From NCBI GenBank assembly GCA_913019905.1, contig CAJVZD010000008.1:62001-126000 (forward strand): 64,000 nucleotides of DNA, in the 5' to 3' direction. Source of the DNA: an uncultured Cellvibrionales bacterium (GTDB lineage Bacteria; Pseudomonadota; Gammaproteobacteria; Pseudomonadales; Dasaniaceae). Every line of letters begins with the position of its first letter. Position 1 is the stretch's first letter. Below, piece by piece: positions 48,922 to 58,100 of this stretch. Position numbers and translations under genes: made by a program. Below the pieces are notes generated by a model. The model worked only from the letters and a program-made list of their open reading frames with translations. It was not told the DNA's origin and searched no databases.

Positions 48922-49893
48922 CTAGCACAAACCAGATAAACGCTGCTTAATCAGTGTATCGGCTTCCGTCATAACCTGGTCTATTAGCTCCTGCACCGAG
49001 GGAATGTCGTTAATAAGCCCTGCGACCATACCACAGGACCAAGCGCCTATTTCCATATGGCCCTCTTGCATAATTTTCGGATAAACGCCCGCCACTTCGT
49101 CGGCGATATCTTCGAATCTCAGATTTGCCCCAAGCTCTTTTTCCTTAGCCAACAGGCGCTCGACAGCAGGATTGGTTAAAACTCGCTCAGTATTGCGTAG
49201 AGGCCGCATGACCAACCGAGTATCAAGTTCGGATGCATCGACGATCGCCTGCTTAACATTCTCGTGAACGGGAGCTTCTTTGGTCGCGATAAAACGCGTC
49301 CCCATGTTCATTCCCTCAGCTCCCATTGCTAAAGCTGCTACTAAACTGCGCGCATCAGCCATGCCGCCAGACGCAACAAAAGGAATTGTCAGCTCGTCAG
49401 CTGCCCTAGGTAGCAGTATAAAATTGGGAATATCATCTTCGCCCGGATGACCACCGCACTCAAATCCATCGACGGACACTGCGTCACATCCGATCTTTTC
49501 GGCCTTCAAAGCGTGCCGCACAGCGGTACACTTGTGAATAACTTTAATACCCGCTTCTTTTAGAGCTGGAAGATACTTTTGTGGGTTATTACCTGCGGTT
49601 TCAACCACCTTCACGCCTGATTCAATAATGACTTTCACGAAGCCCGGATAATCGGGAGGATTAACTGAAGGTAAAAAAGTAAGGTTCACACCGAACGGTT
49701 TGTCGGTCATTTCTTTACAGCGAGCTATCTCTTTTGCTAAACCCTCTGGGGTTCGCTGTGTAAGCCCGGTGATTATCCCGAGCCCGCCTGCATTCGACAC
49801 CGCTGCTGCCATTTCTGCCAAGCCAACAAAGTGCATTCCACCTTGAATAATCGGATGCTCGATACCAAATAGTTCTGTAATACGTGTTTTCAT
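48922..49893 (-). CDS. Nitronate monooxygenase / 2-nitropropane dioxygenase-like flavoprotein
   Basis: FMN TIM-barrel protein of 323 residues. N-terminal IIQGGMHFVGLAEMAAAV and NAGGLGIITG are the FMN-binding start; ECGGHPGEDDI carries the putative catalytic His of this family, followed by PFVASGGMADARSLVAAL and AEGMNMGTRFIAT for the FMN phosphate. Members of this group act as nitronate monooxygenases, NADH:quinone reductases or enoyl-reductase-like enzymes, so the reaction is uncertain. Same strand as the SDR-fold gene upstream, 372 bp apart. Confidence 0.88.
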   Translation of the reverse strand: MKTRITELFGIEHPIIQGGMHFVGLAEMAAAVSNAGGLGIITGLTQRTPEGLAKEIARCKEMTDKPFGVNLTFLPSVNPPDYPGFVKVIIESGVKVVETAGNNPQKYLPALKEAGIKVIHKCTAVRHALKAEKIGCDAVSVDGFECGGHPGEDDIPNFILLPRAADELTIPFVASGGMADARSLVAALAMGAEGMNMGTRFIATKEAPVHENVKQAIVDASELDTRLVMRPLRNTERVLTNPAVERLLAKEKELGANLRFEDIADEVAGVYPKIMQEGHMEIGAWSCGMVAGLINDIPSVQELIDQVMTEADTLIKQRLSGLC

Positions 49894-50265
49894 GTACTTG
49901 TCCTTTAACGCTGTTCATTATGTAATTGATTATTTTGTAATTTTTGCTAGCAACCCGTTTTTCACCCAATTAACGACAGTCAACACAAGCATGACACCAG
50001 TCGTACCATGCTTTTAAAAAAAGCTTGAATTCACCTGCTGTAACGAACCGTCAACAGCGACCGAAACAATCAATGCTATCATCATTACTGTCTATGTCCA
50101 ATGCTTCGGACACTTTTACAAATATCTTCGCAAGCACCCTCTTTTTATTTGTGGCCCAAGTGCCAAAAGAAATGCCTTTCTTTTCGCTCGATATACGCGG
50201 GTATAACAGAGAATAACGTTCGATCGAGACAGGCTCTATTAGAGAAAAATCCGGGATCCGAGTGA
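49894..50265. other. Intergenic region, 372 bp
   Basis: Between two minus-strand genes. It contains an imperfect hairpin AAGCATG (49987-49993) / CATGCTT (50007-50013) with a 13-base loop and an adjoining T/A run. Two short open frames cross it, one on each strand, neither with family features. The flavoprotein's promoter should lie here. Confidence 0.4.
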
Positions 50266-50946
50266 CTAACCTGTTGTGGTAGCCCATCCCCCTGAAAAAG
50301 GAATAACTTGGCCCACTAAGTGAGTGCACCTATCAGACGCGAGGTACAATGCCAATTCCGCTGTTTCTTCCGCGTCGGCTACTTTCTTAGTGGGAACATA
50401 CGCGTTGAGATGGTCGAGAAATTTTTCGTTTTTAACAAACTCGTCTGAATAGTATGTATCGTTACTCACGTAATTTTGGGCGATAGCGTTCACTTGGACA
50501 TTAACTTTTGCCAATTCCAGCCCTATAGCTCTAACGAATGCATTTTGTGCACCTCTTGCGGCACAATAACCCGCTGTATTTGGAATACCACGCAAAGGCG
50601 CGGCGCTGGTCACAGCGATGATTTTTCCATTTCTACGTTCTTTCATGTTTTTTGCGAATGTCCTTACAGATCTCATTAAAGGGTGAACCAATGTATCAAA
50701 AAGAATAAACCAGTCCTCGTCAGTAATAAGGTCGACAGGAGCCGTTCTCGGAGGTTCAGCGAAATTCGCGATTAAAATATCAATATCACCGACTGCTTCG
50801 GCAACCTCGTCGACACTTTCCTGGTTAAGAAAACGGTTTTCACTTCGAATAACAGTTGCGCCTTCTTCCTCGAAGCGGGCTGCGATAGCCGGCCCCATAT
50901 ATCGATTCGCCGTTGTAACCAGAACCTTTTTATTTTCAAGTTTCAT
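50266..50946 (-). CDS. Halohydrin-dehalogenase-like SDR-fold protein
   Basis: 226-residue Rossmann-fold protein that looks like an SDR but lacks two defining SDR features. The glycine-rich TGxxxGxG is replaced by T11-T-A-N-R-Y16-M-G18, i.e. T-x4-Y-x-G. The catalytic YxxxK is Y127-C-A-A-R131, with S114 exactly 13 residues before the Tyr, i.e. S-x12-Y-x3-R. These two motifs are the published signature of halohydrin dehalogenases (HheA-G), which release halide from vicinal haloalcohols to form epoxides and do not use NAD(P)H. Length also fits. A good ribosome site (AGAGGAAAG) precedes the ATG. General SDR is the fallback call. Confidence 0.8.
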   Translation of the reverse strand: MKLENKKVLVTTANRYMGPAIAARFEEEGATVIRSENRFLNQESVDEVAEAVGDIDILIANFAEPPRTAPVDLITDEDWFILFDTLVHPLMRSVRTFAKNMKERRNGKIIAVTSAAPLRGIPNTAGYCAARGAQNAFVRAIGLELAKVNVQVNAIAQNYVSNDTYYSDEFVKNEKFLDHLNAYVPTKKVADAEETAELALYLASDRCTHLVGQVIPFSGGWATTTG

Positions 50947-51246
50947 TTATAACTTTCCTCTATCGAAATGGAAGACATGGATGTCTGATAGGCAATCATT
51001 GATATCTATTTGGTTACTTTACTCCAAAAGTCCTAAAAAGAAGAGATCTACGTATTACACCTTCCAGAAACTGCGAGCCGGCAGCAAAAAATCAACACTA
51101 ATACAACTGTAAGTCGATGTAAATCGAGACCCGACTTGGAACCCATTCATTTTTCCTTCATTAAAATTTTATTCGAGAGTATGGCTCAAACCCGCTACCA
51201 ACGTTACACTATCGACTTTTTCCGTTCGCGAACCAGTGGAACTGAC

Positions 51247-52389
51247 ATGCCCGATTTCTTACCTGACGATATTAACCAGCAGTTAGCGATAGCCACCGAA
51301 TTAGTAAAAGACTGTCTTGAGCCGCTTGACAAAAGGTTAAACGAAGAATCTATAAGCCAGAAAGAAGCGGCAGCCCAAGTTAGACATGCCTCGCAGGAAA
51401 AGGGTATTTTTTACAAGACGCAACCTCAAGAATTTGGTGGGCACCCCACTTCTACGCTCGAATTAACAGCATTGAGAGAGCTTTTTTCGGCGGCGAATGT
51501 ATCAACTTCCGCTCACGTTTTCGGGCCTGGCCCGGGTGTGTTGGCTAACGTTTCAGAACCGATGGCGAGTCAGTACCTAGCGCCAGTGTTAGCCGGAGAA
51601 ATACAAGGTGCATTTGCTTTTACCGAACCGGCCGACGCTCTGGAACCTACCTGGGCGGTTCGCAGCGAAAATGATTTGTTAGTCACGGGTCAAAAGTCGT
51701 ACGTAACAGGGGGGGATTCTGCCGATTTCATGGCTGTGTTTTTGAACGTTCGGGCGGATGCAGAGAACGAGAAAGGTACTGCTATGGTTATCATAGATAA
51801 AGATCTTGAGGGCGTGAGTACTGAAAAGGATTTTACTTCTCTGGACGGCAGCGGCCACCAGTCAATTACCTTTGATAAAGTCAGAGTCCCAATCGCGAAT
51901 GTAGTCGGTAGAATCGGTGAGGGATTACCAAGAGCACTCGGAAACATAGGAAACGTCCGATTATTAGTCGCAGCTCAAGCCTGTGGATTGATGATGTGGA
52001 CACTAAATTATGTAGAAAATCAGGTGATGAAGCCACACCGTAGTGGTACACCCTTAGGAATGAAAGAAGGTGTCAGGCTTAGGTTATCTGACATGCGTAT
52101 TGATGCCTTTGCTGCCCGCTCCATGCTATATCGAACGGCTAGGCTAGCCGATGCGGGTGAAAATATTATTAATGAAACAATCGCTGTGAAAATCTTTAGC
52201 ACTGAAGCCGCCGGAAGAGTCGTCGATAGCGCCGTTCAGTTAATTGGCGGACAAGCACTTGTTGCCGGGCATCCATTAGAAAAGCTCTACCGCCAAATTC
52301 GCTCTTATCGGCTCATTGAAGGTGCCAGTGATTTGCTGAGATTGAACCTTATTAAAGGCAAGCTGGAATTGGGAAAAGGAAGGGTTTAA
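51247..52389 (+). CDS. Acyl-CoA dehydrogenase
   Basis: Flavoprotein that introduces the 2,3-double bond into acyl-CoA. I start at the ATG at 51247 (380 residues, MPDFLPDDINQQL), which matches the usual N-terminus; the frame is open to a TTG at 51136 and an ATG at 51181. Motifs include AFAFTEPADALEP and VTGQKSYVTGGDSADF (FAD binding, beta domain), VRLRLSDMRIDAFAARSML, VQLIGGQALVAGHPLEKLYR and the catalytic Glu region YRLIEGASDLLRL. Divergent from the halohydrin-dehalogenase-like gene. The closest functional analogy may be LvaC/ACAD10-type enzymes working with the APH kinase, by inference. Confidence 0.93.
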   Translation: MPDFLPDDINQQLAIATELVKDCLEPLDKRLNEESISQKEAAAQVRHASQEKGIFYKTQPQEFGGHPTSTLELTALRELFSAANVSTSAHVFGPGPGVLANVSEPMASQYLAPVLAGEIQGAFAFTEPADALEPTWAVRSENDLLVTGQKSYVTGGDSADFMAVFLNVRADAENEKGTAMVIIDKDLEGVSTEKDFTSLDGSGHQSITFDKVRVPIANVVGRIGEGLPRALGNIGNVRLLVAAQACGLMMWTLNYVENQVMKPHRSGTPLGMKEGVRLRLSDMRIDAFAARSMLYRTARLADAGENIINETIAVKIFSTEAAGRVVDSAVQLIGGQALVAGHPLEKLYRQIRSYRLIEGASDLLRLNLIKGKLELGKGRV

Positions 52390-52533
52390 GCGCTTACCGG
52401 GAAATACAACTATTTCACTAGTCGAAACGTGCTCTTTAACGATTTATGTAAAACGCGAGTGGTACCCACTGCCTTTAGCGCTGATCCCTGGCTCAAGCCT
52501 CTAAGTTGCAAACCCAAGGGAAGACGCACCAGC

Positions 52534-53406
52534 CTAAACAGCGGAAATGGGTAGATAAAACGTCAATTCAAATTGCTCGTCTTCAGCGAGAAATTGGTTT
52601 TTCCTATAGTCTGCAAACGCCGGCGTGGTTTTCATTTTAAACCCGGATGTAGGGAGCCACTGCTCAAGAATATTACTAAGCTGTGGCAGAAGCTCACCAT
52701 AACGTCCATTTAATTCAAAGGCAGCATGCAATCCGCCGGGAATGGTCATGGTATTAACTGAGCCACGCCTTAACAGCGGATTCTCGATACCAATACATGC
52801 GACATATCGACACTGCTCTAAGGACACCCACGCAGGGTTCGAATGGTGTAAGCCCAGCTGCTTAACAATGCTCCTTTGCTCTTCTTCTGCCCAGCCCAGT
52901 AGCCGCTGCCATGCCAGTCTGATGCTGCGTCCGTAACCACGATGGCGAACGTACGCGACCCATTGGGGCGGTAACGCGACGAGATTCACTGGAGGTAGAG
53001 GACTCGACCCGATACGCTGATAAGAAGCGGCTATTTCCCGATCCGACATATACGGCGTGCTCGTCCCTTTCGTTTCTTTTTCTCTCCATTGTCCTGGTGT
53101 TAAGCCAAACGCACTTTTAAAACTATGGGTAAAGGACGACAGAGAGATGAAGCCACACTTCTCAGCGATTTCAAGAACAGTGCTTTTATCATCAAACATT
53201 AATTGGTTTGCCGCTTGCTCAAGTCGCGTGCGACGAATGTATTGGTTTACGGTTTCACCGACCACATTTTGAAACACTCGATGGAAATGCTGTTCAGAAT
53301 AAGCCGCAACCTCTGCCAGGTTTTTTGCCGAAATAGAATGAGAAATATCTCGATGAAACGCATAAAGCGCATCATTAATACGCGAAACCTGTTGCTTTTG
53401 ACTCAT
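52534..53406 (-). CDS. AraC-family regulator with GyrI-like domain
   Basis: Transcription regulator, 290 residues from the ATG at 53406 (AGGA 10 bp upstream); the frame is open to an ATG at 53442. The N-terminal AraC/XylS DNA-binding domain (about 8-105) has two helix-turn-helix units, with LAEVAAYSEQHFHRVFQ and AEKCGFISLSSFTHSFKSAFGLTPGQWR. The C-terminal part (about 135-290) is a GyrI-like small-molecule-binding domain. Rob- and BmrR-type regulators of this build answer to cationic or hydrophobic ligands. Divergent from the aminotransferase gene, which is a likely target. Confidence 0.92.
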   Translation of the reverse strand: MSQKQQVSRINDALYAFHRDISHSISAKNLAEVAAYSEQHFHRVFQNVVGETVNQYIRRTRLEQAANQLMFDDKSTVLEIAEKCGFISLSSFTHSFKSAFGLTPGQWREKETKGTSTPYMSDREIAASYQRIGSSPLPPVNLVALPPQWVAYVRHRGYGRSIRLAWQRLLGWAEEEQRSIVKQLGLHHSNPAWVSLEQCRYVACIGIENPLLRRGSVNTMTIPGGLHAAFELNGRYGELLPQLSNILEQWLPTSGFKMKTTPAFADYRKNQFLAEDEQFELTFYLPISAV

Positions 53407-53456
53407 TTCAAGCTTTTCCTGCCACTTTTTTGTCGCAAACATCGACCCGGAGTATT

Positions 53457-53505
53457 AGATTGTAATGCATTTTTAAAACGGGTCCCTATCATGTCATTGC
53501 AATCT
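53457..53505. promoter_or_regulatory. Spaced inverted repeat between the AraC gene and aminotransferase
   Basis: AGATTGTAATG at 53457-53467 and CATTGCAATCT at 53495-53505, 10 of 11 bases complementary, 27 bp apart. It lies just upstream of the AraC/GyrI gene and about 200 bp before the aminotransferase, a plausible place for an operator. Confidence 0.4.
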
Positions 53506-53701
53506 ACCCTGCTCATCGTATTTACTCACTGCCCTATTAAAAGGAAAATTAAACAGAAGAAGACTGAATAATACTTTAAGCCGCCACTGTGGTTAGCATA
53601 TATCGACAAAGATTAGCTTACATTTCGACAATTGTAGCCAAATACAGATTTGTACAATGAGGACTCTTTAAAATTGAATCAAAAAACAGGGCACCAAATC
53701 C

Positions 53702-54877
53702 GTGAAAACTGCAATAACAGTGGCCAACCGCATGAGCTCCATACAGCCGTCCTACATTCGTGAAATACTATCCGCAGCAACTGCGCCAGGAATTATTTCT
53801 CTAGCTGGCGGCCTTCCGGCAAGTGAATTATTTCCGATCTCGCTATTCGACCAAGCCCTTGCCAGTTTGTCATTGGTTCCCGAAGTCTATCAGTATGGGG
53901 AGACTCAAGGGTACCCCCCATTATTGGACTACCTTAATGACCGATACGAGGTAGCAAATGGACTCGAGACGATGGTATGCAATGGTTCGCAACAAGCCAT
54001 CGATTTAATAGCAAGAGCCTTTCTCAATCCTAATGACAGCGTAGTAATGGAAGCACCGAGTTATTTGGGTGCAATACAAGTTTTCGGCCTTGCTCAAGCT
54101 AAAATAAAAACTATACCCCAGCTAGCGGACGGCCCTGACCTGATTGCTCTCGAAACTTTATTTGGGACAGGCCGAATCAAACTCTTTTACGCGGTTCCCG
54201 ACTTTCACAACCCCACGGGCATCAGTTGGTCACTGCAACACCGCCGTCGGGTTGCAGCCTTATGCTGTCGCTACGATGTCTTGTTGATTGAGGACGCCCC
54301 CTACCGATCTCTCCGGTTTAAAGGCACTGATCTTCCATTGGTTTCTTCATTTTGTCCTGAGCGCGCCTTCCTTCTAAGATCTTATTCGAAAATATCGGCT
54401 CCCGGTATGCGCATTGGCACTGTTACAGCACCAACGGTATGGTTAAATCCCATGATAACCATTAAACAGTGTTCCGATTTACACACCAACCTTCCTATGC
54501 AAGCAGCTTTACTGTTTGTATTAAAACACGCTGACTTTCCGAAACATAAAGAAAACATACGGAAACAATATGCAGCGCGGCATCAGAAACTCAGCGCGGC
54601 ACTTAGCGATAAACTGACACCCGACTGTTCATATAACACCGTAAACGGAGGCATGTTTATTTGGTTGGAACTACCGCCTTGCGATGCGCATGAGGTCGCA
54701 ATGCAGGCTTTACGTGAAGGCGTTGCGGTTGTACCTGGCGACGTGTTTTTCTTAAAAGACCATAGCGTTGCCCCCGCACTTAGACTAAATTTTAGCCATA
54801 CTCCGGAGGATCAATTTATCGACGCTATCGGCCGCTTAAAAATTGCCTTAGAAAAAGTCAGTGAAAGAGCCTGTTAA
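53702..54877 (+). CDS. PLP-dependent aminotransferase (class I fold, MocR-type enzyme domain)
   Basis: 391-residue enzyme of the 2-aminoadipate / aromatic aminotransferase group, without the GntR domain of MocR regulators. The start is a GTG at 53702; an ATG at 53732 is possible. Motifs: ISLAGGLPASELFP, YGETQGYPPL, VCNGSQQAID, VPDFHNPTGISWS, LLIEDAPYRSLRF and RSYSKISAPGMRIG, the last with the PLP lysine. Substrate unknown. Divergent from the AraC/GyrI regulator. A 19-bp hairpin follows the stop. Confidence 0.92.
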   Translation: MKTAITVANRMSSIQPSYIREILSAATAPGIISLAGGLPASELFPISLFDQALASLSLVPEVYQYGETQGYPPLLDYLNDRYEVANGLETMVCNGSQQAIDLIARAFLNPNDSVVMEAPSYLGAIQVFGLAQAKIKTIPQLADGPDLIALETLFGTGRIKLFYAVPDFHNPTGISWSLQHRRRVAALCCRYDVLLIEDAPYRSLRFKGTDLPLVSSFCPERAFLLRSYSKISAPGMRIGTVTAPTVWLNPMITIKQCSDLHTNLPMQAALLFVLKHADFPKHKENIRKQYAARHQKLSAALSDKLTPDCSYNTVNGGMFIWLELPPCDAHEVAMQALREGVAVVPGDVFFLKDHSVAPALRLNFSHTPEDQFIDAIGRLKIALEKVSERAC

Positions 54878-55192
54878 TACTGCCGTTCACCGATCATCGT
54901 CAAGCAAGGCAAGAAAACACAGCGAGGAATTAGCAGCTATTATTTTGTTAAAATAATAGCTGCTAATTACATCGTTAAGTAACATCATATAGCGTAAAAA
55001 GCATATTATTAACAGCCAGTTGCGATCATTACCTTACATTTCACTTTAATATTTAAACGCAGCTCTCGTTCTTGTTTAAACCTAAGCTGCTATCAATTCA
55101 ACCTGAAGTTAATGCCTTAAACCCAAGCTATCCATCCCACCTAAAGGTTTTACAAGAATCGAATGTGTATCAAGCCGCTACTAATTGCCAGA
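54878..55192. other. Convergent intergenic region, 315 bp
   Basis: Lies between the ends of the aminotransferase (plus) and the F420 operon (minus). Holds the long hairpin at 54928-54968; the rest is AT-rich with no gene recognised. Confidence 0.45.
54928..54968. terminator. Perfect 19-bp hairpin after the aminotransferase
   Basis: AATTAGCAGCTATTATTTT at 54928-54946 and its exact reverse complement at 54950-54968, separated by GTT. It starts 51 bp after the aminotransferase stop in a convergent gap. The stem is AT-rich and long; no T run follows on either side, so it may stop transcripts from both directions, protect mRNA ends, or have another role. Confidence 0.6.
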
Positions 55193-58100
55193 CTAGTTGA
55201 TCGCCTTTTGGCTATCCACATTATTAAGAATCAAGTCACCGGTTCGACGCTCATCACGCTGATATTTTTTGGCCGGTGTATTAATTGGCGAAACTAATGC
55301 TTCCGCTTGGTACGACATGTCGATCCGTTCTTGAGGAACCGAACTATAAATGGTTGAACGATGTCGAGACTGCCTTCCTGCACGCTTTATCCACTGATCC
55401 ATTTCGTCCGGCGGACATTCCTGTCCGTGGTCGGCACCCGCTGCCCGAGTAATTGTTTCATTCATCAGTGTCCCGCCTAAGTCGTTCGCACCAGCATGCA
55501 AACAGGCCTTTACACCCAGCTCTCCCATTTTTACCCATGAAGTCTGAATGTTCTCTATCAATGGAGAGAGCGTTAAACGCGAGACAGCATGCATCAATAA
55601 AGCCTCCCTGAAAGTCGGCCCCATTCTTGAATTGCCCTTCAAATACATTGGCGCTTCCATATGCACAAAGGGCAAAGGTACAAATTCCGTAAAACCGCCG
55701 GTTCGATCTTGCAATTGACGAATCCTCAACAAATGACGAGCCCAGTGCTCGAGTCGCTCGATGTGCCCATACATAATCGTTGCCGTCGTTTTAAAACCGA
55801 CTTTATGCGCCTCCTCCATTACCTCTAACCACTGACTCGTATTAATTTTATCGGGGCACAAATCAGCTCTAACTTCGTCATCAAGAATTTCTGCAGCAGT
55901 GCCCGGCAAAGTATCCAGCCCCGCATCTTTAAGTTTCTGCAAATACTCCGATAAGGGCAGATTTGAGGTCGCCGCGCCCTGCCATACCTCAAGGGGGGAG
56001 AAAGCGTGAATATGCATCTCAGGCGTCGCCTTTTTCACGGATTGTAGAATATCAATATACGTTTGTCCGGTATACTCGGGATGAATCCCGCCCTGCATAC
56101 ATACTTCGGTTGCCCCTCTGCTCCATGCTTCTTCACAGCGCCGTTCGATTTCATCAAAGCCCAAATCGTAGGGTCGACCGCGAAGGTTTTCACTGAGCTT
56201 GCCTTTAGAAAACGCGCAAAACTGACATTTAAAATAGCAAATATTGGTGTAATTGATGTTTCTGTTTACAACATACGCAACTTCATCGCCGTTGATATCC
56301 AGCCGCATACTATCAGCTTCCTGACAAACAAAAGAGAAGTCATCTCCCCGTGTTTGAAACAGACGTACAATTTCGCCTTCCGTTAACTCCTTACCATTTT
56401 TTGCTTTACTCACAAGCTCTCTAACATCGTCTGATATCTGCCGCGGCGAGTAATTATAAATCAGTCGAGTGATATCGTCGGGAAGTTCACCGTCGTCTCC
56501 CGGAGCCCAGCTGTCGACCCGCGGAAATCCCTCTGCATCGACCATTCGCATAATTCGAGTTTGCAAATTTGTATCCAGCCATTTTGCACCGTCCACTGCA
56601 AAAGCAGGATAAATAGTTAAGCGCTCATGTAAAACTTTACCGGCATTGGCGGTTTCTTTAGCGAGATTTTCCAGGTGGGGCCAAGGGGCTTCAGGGTTGA
56701 CAAAATCTGGAGTGACAGGTGAAACACCGCCCCAGTCATTAATGCCAGCACCGATTATTTTTGGTAATACCCCGGGACTCAAATTGGGTGGTGCTTGCAG
56801 GCTCATCGAAGGCCCAAAAATAATTCGTGCGACCGAAATCGTCCACAACAATTCATTAAGGTCCGGTTCTGGAGCTTGGGCCATTTTTGTATTGTCTTTC
56901 GCTCGAAAATTCTGAATGATAATTTCTTGTAAATGACCGAATTTATCATGTTTGTCTCGCAGTTCTAATAGCGATTCAATACGCTCCAATCGGGTCTCGC
57001 CAATTCCTATCAAAATACCTGAGGTAAACGGCACGTTTGCCTGCCCAGCGATTTCGATAGTGTCCAGCCTTACAGCAGGATCTTTATCCGGGGAACCATA
57101 ATGCGGCATCCCTTTTTCGCTTAAGCGTTGCGCCGAAGATTCCAGCATAATACCCATCGAAGCGGAAACGGGGCGTAACATTGCTATTTCTGCTTCAGTC
57201 ATGCAACCGGCATTGATATGAGGTAAAACACCCGTCTCTTCAATGATCGCTTTTGCGACATGGGCAACGTAGTGCAATGTTGATTCAAAACCCATTTCGG
57301 CCAAAGCGTTACGGGCGGCGCTGTACCGTAATTCTGGCTTTTCACCCAAAGTAAGCAATGCTTCCTTACAGCCTTGGGCAGCACCTTCGCGCACCTGACT
57401 TAAGACTTCTTCAACTGTCATGTAGGGCGCCTGCACTTTTTTAGGCGTTTGTGCAAATGTGCAATAGTGGCAAACATCTCTGCACAAATGTGTTAGTGGA
57501 ATAAATATCTTACGTGAATAAGTGACTACATTCCGAAAACCCCGATCCCGAATATGCGACGCCAACAGCATCAGCGATGCAGTATCATCATTATCAGCCA
57601 AGGCTAATGCTAGTTTTTTAGTTGGGACGTCTCCCGCTAAAGCCGCCTTTGTGATCGCTAAGGTCTCAGCGCTTTTCGACTGGTCGTCCAATAGTTGGGA
57701 ATGCACATCAACCCTCACAACTTTCTCCACTAAGGTTTCATTCATTGCTGTTTTTTGTTGCTTCGCATGTTTGTCAAACGAATGAACCACCGACGTATTC
57801 TCAACGGGTCGCTGTTCAATCATTACCGTCATTCTTTCGGCAATACCACTATCGGTCAAATATTGTAAGGTTCTATGGTCCGTATCCTGAGCGTGAACCA
57901 ATAAGTGCTGTATGTCGGAGGGATTATCTATATCAAGCGCTAGAGTAGCCAAATTAACAACATTGATGACACAGCCATTCTCGGCAGCTACTTTTCGATG
58001 TTTCGCAAAGCTAGCTTGGCCATATTGAAATTTAATAGCGTTTGGCGGCGTGCATACCATACAATTGCTGCCGTCATTTATCGTATCCGGAACGATACTG

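Noticed and set aside
50051..50329. Minus-strand frame overlapping the halohydrin-dehalogenase-like gene's end
   Set aside because: Out of frame with a clear gene and no recognisable domain.
53203..53571. Plus-strand open frame of 122 codons
   Set aside because: Antisense to the AraC regulator for most of its length; basic, cysteine-rich translation with no family features.
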